Shown here: positions 1 to 4,881 of the stretch, in pieces
How the letters are laid out: every line of letters begins with the position of its first letter
Position numbering within the stretch: position 1 is the stretch's first letter
NCBI GenBank assembly: GCA_028288905.1
Contig: JAQGHJ010000951.1
Coordinates: 1 to 7,214, forward strand
Reading direction: 5' to 3'
DNA from: Phycisphaerales bacterium
GTDB lineage: Bacteria; Planctomycetota; Phycisphaerae; Tepidisphaerales; Tepidisphaeraceae
Length of the DNA: 7,214 nt
The notes under the pieces: generated by a model
The model's database searches: none
Told to the model about the DNA's origin: nothing
The model's input: only the letters and a program-made list of their open reading frames with translations
Program-made: the position numbers and the translations under genes

Positions 1-288
1 GCCATGCACACCGGGCTGCTCGGGGCGCTCCTGACGTTCGCCGGCACCGTCTGGTACCCGGCTTACGCGGCCGGGGGCGGGCTGCGGTACGGGCTGACCG
101 CCCTGGAGGACCAGCAGCTCGGCGGGATCATCATGTGGGCCCCGGCGGGACTCGTCTACATCGCCGCCGGGCTGATCCTGTTTGCCGCGTGGCTGAGGGA
201 TTCGGAACGCCGCACGGCCCGCCGCGAGGCGGCGCAACGGACGGCGGCGGGGGCGGTGACCCTCGCCACCACCGCCCCGGCACCGTGA
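1..288 (+). CDS. ctaG: Cytochrome c oxidase assembly protein CtaG (caa3 type), C-terminal end only
   Basis: The frame is open at the window edge, so this is the last 95 codons of a longer gene; the Met at base 4 is internal. Proteins of the caa3 CtaG family (PF09678) are multi-helix membrane proteins involved in maturation of the copper centres of cytochrome c oxidase. Visible are the end of one membrane helix (MHTGLLGALLTFAG...WYPAY), a loop with the family-typical LTALEDQQLGGIIMW (roughly codons 32-46 from the edge), and a last helix (PAGLVYIAAGLILFAAWL). A basic, Ala-rich cytoplasmic-looking tail (RDSERRTARREAAQR) ends in a Pro/Ala-rich stretch. The LEDQQLGG..MW segment is the diagnostic one. 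The next gene, 62 bp downstream on the same strand, encodes a c-type cytochrome, which supports a respiratory operon. The family call is confident; full length and domain order cannot be judged from this fragment. Confidence 0.88.
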   Translation, partial: AMHTGLLGALLTFAGTVWYPAYAAGGGLRYGLTALEDQQLGGIIMWAPAGLVYIAAGLILFAAWLRDSERRTARREAAQRTAAGAVTLATTAPAP

Positions 289-350
289 GCGGCCCGGGCC
301 GATCAGCGACCACCGATCGACGCCGAGGCGGCGAGAAAGGCTCAAGTCCC

Positions 351-755
351 ATGCGACCCAAAACGCTCATCACCGGTGCCACGGCCGCCGTGGCCGTCCT
401 CGCCATGTCGGCCTGGGCGGCCGTCGGCCACGCCGCCCGTGCCGAGAGCCGCCGGGCCGCCGCCGAGATGACCGGCGGCGACCCCGACCGCGGGCTGGTC
501 GCCGTCGAGGCGTACGGGTGCGGGTCGTGCCACGCGATCCCCGGCGTCCGCGGCGCGGCCGCCCGCGTCGGCCCGTCGCTCGACAAGGTGGGCACCCGGG
601 CCTACGTCGGCGGCGTGCTGTCCGACACCCCGGACCACCTCGTCGCGTGGCTCCGCGACCCCCCGGCGGCCGACCCGTTGACGGCCATGCCGAACTTGCA
701 CGTGACGGAACCGGACGCCCGGGACATCGCCGCGTACCTGTACACGCTCAGGTGA
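351..755 (+). CDS. Small membrane-anchored class I cytochrome c
   Basis: Encodes 134 residues. An N-terminal hydrophobic stretch (about residues 6-25, after the basic MRPK) would act as a signal anchor, placing the haem domain on the outer face of the membrane; no lipobox is seen. The covalent haem site is CGSCH (Cys57, Cys60, His61), with GPSLDKVGTRAYVGG following at 74-88. The likely distal haem ligand is Met113 in LTAMPNLHVT, and the domain closes with the helix DARDIAAYLYTLR, as in monohaem class I cytochromes that serve terminal oxidases. The ATG at 351 is chosen because AGAAAGG lies 10 bases upstream and the hydrophobic segment starts directly after it; the reading frame stays open further upstream, but that extension is low-complexity and overlaps ctaG. 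It likely belongs to the same oxidase cluster as the preceding ctaG. Its exact electron donor and acceptor are not visible. Confidence 0.9.
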   Translation: MRPKTLITGATAAVAVLAMSAWAAVGHAARAESRRAAAEMTGGDPDRGLVAVEAYGCGSCHAIPGVRGAAARVGPSLDKVGTRAYVGGVLSDTPDHLVAWLRDPPAADPLTAMPNLHVTEPDARDIAAYLYTLR

Positions 756-918
756 CCGGCGCGCGTTCGATTGCTGACACCTTGGTCCGGGCCGGCAAAA
801 TGCTCGCGGCGGCCGGGTACCTCGTGTACGGGTTCGCCAAAGGGCTAAAGCTGCCGGGCGTGGCCTGCCGCCGCACGTGCGGGTTCCCGGTGAGGGTCAT
901 CGCGGTCGAGCCGGCCGC

Positions 919-1263
919 GTGGGGTGGCACTGTTTCCACAAGACGCTCCCGGAGCTGGCCGGACTGCCCGAGGACGAGGCGAGGGAGCTTGTGTGGCGGT
1001 TTTCCAGTACGGCGTCCTCCGCCAACTGTGGTTCTGGGGCGTCATGGCCGCCCTGACGGCCGCCACGATCGCCTTCGGCCCTCCTGCTGGTCCCCATGGC
1101 CGCGGAGGCGGGCGGGCCGGAGCTGGTCCTCTGGGCGTCGGGGGCCGTCCTCGGCATCCCCGTCGTCTCGTTCGCGGTGTAGACGCAGGTCGAGCTGCGC
1201 GAGTTGCGCCGACTCCTCCGCCTCGAGTTGCCGGCCGCTGCCGCGGGTGCGGGTAAGACCTGA
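919..1263 (+). pseudogene. Decayed gene for a small two-helix membrane protein (frameshifted, internal stop)
   Basis: No single frame is open, but consecutive pieces read as one protein. Piece one (frame of 919-1000) gives WHCFHKTLPELAGLPEDEAR then ELVWR. Piece two (about 1000-1078, shifted by one base) gives VLRQLWFWGVMAALTAATIA. Piece three (1081-1179, back in the first frame) gives LLLVPMAAEA then GGPELVLWASGAVLGIPVVS. A TAG follows at 1180-1182, then TQVELRELRRLLRLEL runs to a TGA at 1261. Joined, this is about 115 residues: an amphipathic KTLPEL.GL...EAREL N-terminus, two membrane helices, and a charged C-terminal helix. The two indels compensate each other, so the original gene is still legible. 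The possible GTG start at 919 has no ribosome binding site, so the true 5' end is uncertain and could lie upstream. I do not recognise a named family; the N-terminal pattern resembles small uncharacterised planctomycete proteins. Sequencing error could explain an indel, but not easily two indels plus a stop. Confidence 0.6.
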
Positions 1264-1340
1264 CCTGGAACGCCAGCGGGGCGTCCCCAGAGTGCGGGCG
1301 AGCGGCTTGAGGAGACGACCGCGGGGGAGCGGGAAGCCCC

Positions 1341-1452
1341 GCCGGGCGGGCCCGGCCGTGGCGGCCCCGGGCGTACACCCTCGGTTCGGCGTCCCCCGCG
1401 TCGCCACCCCGTGCTTCCGAAGGGGCGCGGCCCGCGACGCGTGCCACACGCG
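1341..1452. terminator. GC-rich stem-loops between the pseudogene and the kinase gene (possible bidirectional terminator)
   Basis: Two perfect inverted repeats lie in the 283-bp space where the pseudogene (+) and the kinase gene (-) converge. GCCGGG at 1341-1346 pairs with CCCGGC at 1351-1356 (4-base loop), and CGCGTG at 1438-1443 pairs with CACGCG at 1447-1452 (3-base loop). Neither has a T-tract on either strand, so any termination role is inferred from position only. Short GC palindromes are expected by chance at this base composition. I see nothing else in 1264-1546. Confidence 0.25.
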
Positions 1453-1546
1453 ACCCCCCGCGCCGGGCGGGCGACCACCCCCTCGGCCACGGGGCACGCC
1501 TTCCGGTCGCCGACGAGCTCCCGGCAGGAGGCCCGCCGTGCCCCGC

Positions 1547-2866
1547 CTACACCGCCGCCAACGCCGCCGAAACCTCCGCCATGGACGGGCGGGCCGACAC
1601 GTCCGGTTGCACGCACCGCCGTTGCAGGGCGGCCAGTGTCGTGCCGACCTCGGGCGCCCCTTCGGTCTCCGGGCAGCGTGCCAGGAGCTCTTCCAGCAGG
1701 CACCCGAAGGCGCGGACCTCGATCCGCTGCAGCAGCCGGGCCGTACCGCCGTCCCCGCGGTCGAAGAAGCTCGCGGCCCCAAAGTCGCCCAGTAGGGCGT
1801 CGCCGGCCGGCGTGCTCAGGACGTTGTGGGCGTACAGGTCGCCGTGGGCCACGCCCCGGGCGTGCAGGTGGGCGGCGGCGGCCGCGACGCCCGACGCGAC
1901 CCGCAGGACCGTCCCGAGCGGGAACCGAGCGTCCGCCGCGTACACGTCGCGGGTGCAGGAGGCCAGGCTCGGCGGTCCGGCCAGCCTGCCGAAGGCGGGG
2001 CCGATCCGCCCCATCACCAGGCCGTCGGCCCCGGCCGGGTGGCCGACGACCCGGCCGAGCACCGAGATCAGGTTCGGGTGGCGGCCGGCGGCGGCGCCCG
2101 CGGCCATCTCGCTTTGCGGGAGCCCGTCGCTGGTCACGCCGCCCCTGAACAGCTTCACGACTACGTCCGCCGGCGGCCCGTCCCGCGCCCACCGCGCCGC
2201 GTGGACGGCCCCGGACGCCCCCTCGCCCAGCCGCTCGCCGACCGCCAGTTCCCGCCAGTCGACGGTGCCGAGGGAATGGTTCGCTGCCGCGTCGGCCTCG
2301 GCCCGTTCGCAGAACGGGTTGGCGGCACAGCCCAGCCAAGCCAGGCGCGGGAGGGCCGACAGCCACGCCGGCAGCTCGGTGAGCCGGTTCGCCGCGACGC
2401 GGAGCAGCTCCAGGTCGCCGCACCGGGCCAGGGCGTTCGGCAAGCGGGCGAGGCGGTTGCCGGCCAGCATGAGCTTCTGAAGCCGCCGGCAGCGGCCGAC
2501 CTCCGGCGGCAGTTCCTCCAGCCGGTTGTCGGTAAGGATCAGCCAGCGGAGGTCGGGCGGCAGAGCCGCCGGCGGCAGCGACCGGATCCGGTTCGCCTTG
2601 AAGCCCACCATGGTCAGCCGCGGGCAGTCGCCCAGAGCCGCCGGCACCTCGGTGAACCGGTTGTCGGAACAGAACAGCACCCGCAGGTTCCGCAGCCGGC
2701 CGAGGTCGGCGGGCAGGGCGTCCAGCGCGTTGCCGGACAAGTTGAGGATCTCCAGCGAGTCGGCTAAGGCGAACACCTCCCGCGGAAACTCGGTCAGCCC
2801 GGAGGACAGGTCCAGGCGGGCGTGGCCGCGGAGCTGCCCGGAGCGAAGTTGGTCGAGGGTGTGCAT
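1547..2866 (-). CDS. Leucine-rich-repeat protein kinase (eukaryote-like), LRR domain followed by kinase domain
   Basis: Encodes 439 residues with no membrane segment, so probably cytoplasmic. Residues about 15-187 hold six or seven leucine-rich repeats of the ~23-residue LxxLxLxxNxLxxLP type, for example LEILNLSGNALDALP and LRWLILTDNRLEELP. Residues about 205-439 form a protein kinase domain. Its marks are a glycine loop GERLGEGASGAV (210-221), the ATP-anchoring Lys238 in VVVKLF, a candidate helix-C Glu253, catalytic loop HGDLYAHN (341-348; Asp343, Asn348), DFG at 361-363, and a closing SARPSM near 425-429. All key catalytic residues are present, so it should be active on Ser/Thr or another hydroxyl. 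HGD replaces the usual HRD, and Tyr sits where Ser/Thr kinases usually have Lys (HRDLK). HGDLYAHN is, as far as I recall, typical of bacterial LRR-kinases of this architecture. The LRRs presumably recognise a protein partner; which one is unknown. The ATG lies directly after a C/G-rich stretch with no Shine-Dalgarno. The gene is divergent from the methyltransferase. Confidence 0.93.
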   Translation of the reverse strand: MHTLDQLRSGQLRGHARLDLSSGLTEFPREVFALADSLEILNLSGNALDALPADLGRLRNLRVLFCSDNRFTEVPAALGDCPRLTMVGFKANRIRSLPPAALPPDLRWLILTDNRLEELPPEVGRCRRLQKLMLAGNRLARLPNALARCGDLELLRVAANRLTELPAWLSALPRLAWLGCAANPFCERAEADAAANHSLGTVDWRELAVGERLGEGASGAVHAARWARDGPPADVVVKLFRGGVTSDGLPQSEMAAGAAAGRHPNLISVLGRVVGHPAGADGLVMGRIGPAFGRLAGPPSLASCTRDVYAADARFPLGTVLRVASGVAAAAAHLHARGVAHGDLYAHNVLSTPAGDALLGDFGAASFFDRGDGGTARLLQRIEVRAFGCLLEELLARCPETEGAPEVGTTLAALQRRCVQPDVSARPSMAEVSAALAAV

Positions 2867-3032
2867 GGTCGGGCGGGCGGGGCCGGCGGGAACGTTACCG
2901 GCACCGGGCCGGGCCGCCTAGGCGGGGCGGGCCCGGGCTTGAGCTTGGGCGGCGAGCGGGAGAGTATGAACGGGCGGCGACCCGCGCGCCGTCGTCCTCG
3001 GCCGGCGCGCGGTCGCCGGCCGATCGGAACCC
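2867..3032. promoter_or_regulatory. Divergent promoter region between kinase and methyltransferase genes
   Basis: This 166-bp space must contain the start signals for both divergent genes. I cannot point to convincing -35/-10 boxes. It holds a perfect 12-bp palindrome, CCGCCTAGGCGG, at 2914-2925, which could be a dimer binding site, and a long hairpin close to the methyltransferase start, listed separately. The call as a regulatory region rests on gene orientation. Confidence 0.45.
2979..3014 (+). promoter_or_regulatory. Strong bulged hairpin in the leader of the methyltransferase gene
   Basis: CCGCGCGCC at 2982-2990 is perfectly complementary to GGCGCGCGG at 3004-3012, with a 13-base loop. 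Beyond one bulged C at 2981 the stem continues by two more pairs (2979-2980 with 3013-3014), making 11 bp, almost all G-C. It ends 18 bases before the ATG at 3033, so in the mRNA it would sit next to the ribosome landing site. The space between has only a poor ribosome binding site. A role in translation control or attenuation is inferred. Confidence 0.4.
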
Positions 3033-3737
3033 ATGAACACGTCACCCTCGAAGCCCGCGCAAACAAAGCCCGAGCGACTCAGCACGACCGTCGGCGATTT
3101 CCCGCTGCAGGAGTATCGCCTTCGCCTGGCCGGCCGGGAATGGGTCGCGCTGCACACGGACGCGATCCTCACCCACGCGGACGAGGCGCGGTTCCTCAAC
3201 GTGTCTGCGGACCGCCTGCCCTACGGCGTCGTGCTCTGGCCCGCCGCCGTGGCCCTGGCGCACGAGGTGGCGGCGCGGGGCGACGCGTTGCGCGAGGCGA
3301 GGGTGTTGGAGCTGGGGGCCGGCACCGGGTTGCCCGGCATCGTCGCCGCCTCGCTCGGGGCGCGGGTGGTGCAGACGGACCGGCAGGCGCTGGCGATGTC
3401 CGTGTGCCGGCGGAACGGCGAGCGGAACGGCGTCGGCCGGATCGAGTACCGGCTCGCCGACTGGGCCGCCTGGGCGGACGTCGACCGCTACGACCTGATC
3501 CTCGGTTCCGACATCCTGTACGCGGACGCGCAGCACCCGCACCTGCGGCGGATCTTCGAGGGCAACTTGGCGGCCGGCGGGACGGTCCTGCTCTCCGACC
3601 CGTTCCGGGCCGACAGCTTGAGGCTGCTGGAGGCGCTAGAGGCCGGGGGCTGGGGCCTCGCTCTGACGAAGTGGACGGTGGGGGAGGAGACGACCGCGCG
3701 GTCCGTCGGCGTCTTCGAGCTGACGCCGCCGAGTTAG
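3033..3737 (+). CDS. Class I SAM-dependent methyltransferase, METTL/PF10294-like
   Basis: Encodes 234 residues, soluble, with no signal peptide. The Rossmann fold shows SAM-binding motif I VLELGAGTGLPGI at 91-103, an acidic end of strand beta-2 (VVQTD, Asp116) that should bind the ribose, and DLILGSDILYADAQHPHL at 154-171, the post-II/motif IV region. GGTVLLSDPFR (182-192) is strand beta-5. The LELGAGTGLPGI plus SDILY combination, and a preceding LPYGVVLWPAAVALA (62-76), match Methyltransf_16 (METTL21/METTL18-like) proteins, many of which methylate Lys or other side chains on proteins. Bacterial members are largely uncharacterised, so the substrate is unknown. The first ~20 residues are polar and may be a disordered tail; the ATG at 3033 lacks a good Shine-Dalgarno, and no better start is in frame before the conserved part. 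The gene stands alone, divergent from the LRR kinase. The methyltransferase call is firm; the subfamily is probable. Confidence 0.9.
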   Translation: MNTSPSKPAQTKPERLSTTVGDFPLQEYRLRLAGREWVALHTDAILTHADEARFLNVSADRLPYGVVLWPAAVALAHEVAARGDALREARVLELGAGTGLPGIVAASLGARVVQTDRQALAMSVCRRNGERNGVGRIEYRLADWAAWADVDRYDLILGSDILYADAQHPHLRRIFEGNLAAGGTVLLSDPFRADSLRLLEALEAGGWGLALTKWTVGEETTARSVGVFELTPPS

Positions 3738-3760
3738 GTTCGGTCGCCCGGGGCAGTTGT

Positions 3761-3788
3761 GGCAGGGTCGTGGGCGGTCGACCCTGTC
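3761..3788 (+). terminator. Stem-loop just after the methyltransferase gene
   Basis: CAGGGTCG at 3763-3770 pairs perfectly with CGACCCTG at 3779-3786, with an 8-base loop; a G-T and a G-C pair extend it to 10 bp. It begins 24 bases after the stop codon at 3737, a good position for a factor-independent terminator, but no T-tract follows. A second perfect hairpin stands 37 bases further on. Probable 3'-end structure or terminator. Confidence 0.45.
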
Positions 3789-3824
3789 GACCCGCTCCCC
3801 TCCAGGCCGGCGATGGCCGCACGA

Positions 3825-3845
3825 CGATCCGGTGCGACCGGATCG
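3825..3845. repeat. Perfect 9-bp inverted repeat with 3-base loop
   Basis: CGATCCGGT at 3825-3833 and ACCGGATCG at 3837-3845 flank GCG. It is the second hairpin downstream of the methyltransferase and may help terminate or protect that transcript. No T-tract is present, and a protein-binding site is equally possible. Confidence 0.4.
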
Positions 3846-3921
3846 CGGCTGACGGCCGGGCCGGCCGCGGCCCACGGGGGGCCGGTGGGGCGAAGGTTGT
3901 GGTCGATCCGGCGCTTCGCCC

Positions 3922-4150
3922 ATGTACCCGGAGGTCGTCGCCGACGCCGGCCGGCGGTCCGAGAGGCCCGTGGCCGGCTTTCTTGGCGGCCCGCCACCCC
4001 GTGGCTCGCGGCCGCTACCGGCGGTGGCGGTGGCGGTGGCGGTGGCGGTGGCGGTGGCGGTGGCGGCGGGCCGAGGGGCGGTGGTCCGGTGCGGTTACGA
4101 CCTCCGGGCGGACCCCGGAGTGCGGGGCGGGGTCGAAAGGCGTCCGATTT
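3922..4150 (+). pseudogene. Remnant of a planctomycete gene ending in a CGYDLR...PECG motif
   Basis: Many planctomycete proteins end in a hydrophobic helix, a basic linker and a zinc-ribbon-like tail of the form CxxCGYDLRxxPxRCPECG. Here frame one reads VVRCGYDLRADP, with CGYDLR at 4090-4107. The next expected piece, PECGAGSKGVRF, is found at 4115-4150 but in the next frame, and the residues between (RC in the usual motif) are missing. So the tail is broken by a small deletion and frameshift. Upstream in the CGYDLR frame, the GGCGGT repeat translates as an alternating Val-Ala run (about 4020-4067), which could pass for the membrane helix usually preceding this tail. Further upstream (from ATG 3922) the translation is low-complexity and not recognisable. 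Only the motif itself is well supported; the extent of the old gene is a guess. Confidence 0.5.
4020..4067. repeat. Hexanucleotide tandem repeat (GGCGGT)7 plus GGCGGC
   Basis: Seven perfect head-to-tail copies of GGCGGT occupy 4020-4061, followed by one variant GGCGGC unit to 4067. The + strand is a dense series of GG doublets and can be drawn as a two-tetrad G-quadruplex. Translated, it gives poly-Gly, Val-Ala or Trp-Arg runs depending on the frame, which explains several long open but meaningless frames across it. Such a simple repeat is prone to slippage and likely varies in copy number between strains. Confidence 0.9.
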
Positions 4151-4767
4151 CAAGCTGTACCACTATCCAGCGAGTCGAACGTGGACCGGGCGTCGCGGGT
4201 CGAACACGGGTGGCGGTCGCGGCCGCCCGAGGACGCATTTCGTAACGCGGTGCAGGGAACGCCCCCGGGGCTCGAACGGCGGAACCTAGGAGGGGGCCGA
4301 ACGTGGTCCCGCCACCAGCCCAAGAACCGGCCGGGTTACCTCCCGCCGTACCACGATCCGACGCGAAAAAAGCTGCCGAATGACGCGGTTCGCGACCGCG
4401 GAGCGATGCCGGCAAATTACGGCCCACGCGAAGGTTTTGGAGCCTCCGATAGACTTTCCGGCCTCACTAATCAGAACGAGGTCGGTGGTTCGCATCCACT
4501 CGATGCCATTAAGGACCGCGGCAATACACAGGACTGGCAGCGGCTTCTTTTACGGTTTTCTGTTGCGCCGACCGGCACATCTTGACCCACGTCATCGCGT
4601 GCCGAACCGCCTCTCACCGCGGGTTCTTCCGAAGATTCGGCTCGGAACCTGTATCGGCTCCGCCATGGATGAGGGGGTGGTATTGAGTTGTGGTGCGGGC
4701 GTCGGCGTGCACTTCCGATACGGCCGGTGCAGGCCACAAACCGCCCCACAACTTAGCCTGCTCCACC
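4151..4767. other. Gene-free stretch with visibly lower GC than its surroundings
   Basis: No frame here looks like a real protein: the longest forward frame (4380-4853) has irregular composition, no recognisable motif and no start signal. From about 4340 to 4680 the DNA is clearly less GC-rich than the flanking genes, with runs such as GCGAAAAAAGC and TTCTTTTACGG. Visible structures are a CGCGGT / ACCGCG hairpin (4384-4400) and a tRNA T-arm-like hairpin (4484-4500). The composition suggests acquired or decayed DNA, but no transposase or integrase fragment could be identified. Confidence 0.5.
4484..4500 (+). other. tRNA T-arm-like hairpin (possible tRNA fragment or attachment-site scar)
   Basis: GGTGG at 4484-4488 pairs with CCACT at 4496-4500 (one G-T pair) around a seven-base loop TTCGCAT, which fits the T-arm pattern TTCRANY except for the C at 4493. 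The preceding AGGTC (4479-4483) matches a normal variable loop. The expected anticodon stem (about 4462-4478) does not pair, and no 5' acceptor strand matches the bases after the T-arm, so this is not an intact tRNA. A 3' tRNA fragment is what an integrated island can leave behind, but the match may be chance. Confidence 0.25.
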
Positions 4768-4814
4768 GCTTGCCACTGGCGCCGGTTGACATTGGCAAGC
4801 CGCCGCAGATGCTT
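4768..4814 (+). promoter_or_regulatory. Inverted repeat overlapping a TTGACA box upstream of the PLP enzyme gene
   Basis: GCTTGCCA at 4768-4775 and TGGCAAGC at 4793-4800 form a perfect 8-bp inverted repeat with 17 bases between. A consensus -35 hexamer TTGACA sits at 4786-4791, partly inside the repeat. A weak -10 candidate, GATGCT or ATGCTT, lies 16-17 bases further at about 4808-4814. A partial third half-site, TTGGCAGG, is at 4820-4827. The start codon is at 4882. The arrangement looks like an operator over a housekeeping-type promoter; the regulator is unknown and the -10 is poor. Confidence 0.4.
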
Positions 4815-4881
4815 TTCCCTTGGCAGGGCCGCGCGGTGCGACCGCTGAGTTAGAACGATTAGCCAAAGGAGCGGGCACGCC

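Noticed and set aside
766..900. Short coding stretch (GKMLAAAGYLVYGFAKGLKL) after the cytochrome c gene
   Set aside because: It reads plausibly for about 25 residues, but has no start signal, no continuation and no family match; it may be an upstream part of the pseudogene or chance.
897..2423. 508-codon open frame on the minus strand overlapping the LRR-kinase gene
   Set aside because: Translation is Arg/Gly/Pro-rich low complexity without motifs; it is a high-GC shadow of the kinase gene in another frame.
1826..2767. 313-codon open frame opposite the kinase gene
   Set aside because: Antisense shadow; Gly/Arg/Pro-biased translation and no family resemblance, while the opposite strand has a complete LRR-kinase.
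4020..4067. CRISPR-like or iteron-like array
   Set aside because: It is a contiguous hexanucleotide microsatellite without spacers or longer repeat units.
4420..4515. Complete tRNA gene around the T-arm-like hairpin
   Set aside because: The anticodon stem does not pair, and no upstream acceptor strand complements the bases after the T-arm.
2822..4585. 587-codon open frame on the plus strand spanning the methyltransferase and the hexanucleotide repeat
   Set aside because: Out of frame with the real methyltransferase, includes a Trp-Arg run from the repeat, and has no recognisable domain.
4380..4853. 157-codon plus-strand frame in the gene-free region
   Set aside because: No ribosome binding site, irregular composition, no domain; part of it is just the translation of the T-arm-like hairpin.
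4690..4880. SAM riboswitch upstream of the sulfur amino-acid enzyme
   Set aside because: None of the conserved core segments of the SAM riboswitch classes I know could be recognised; the inverted repeat with TTGACA is a simpler explanation.
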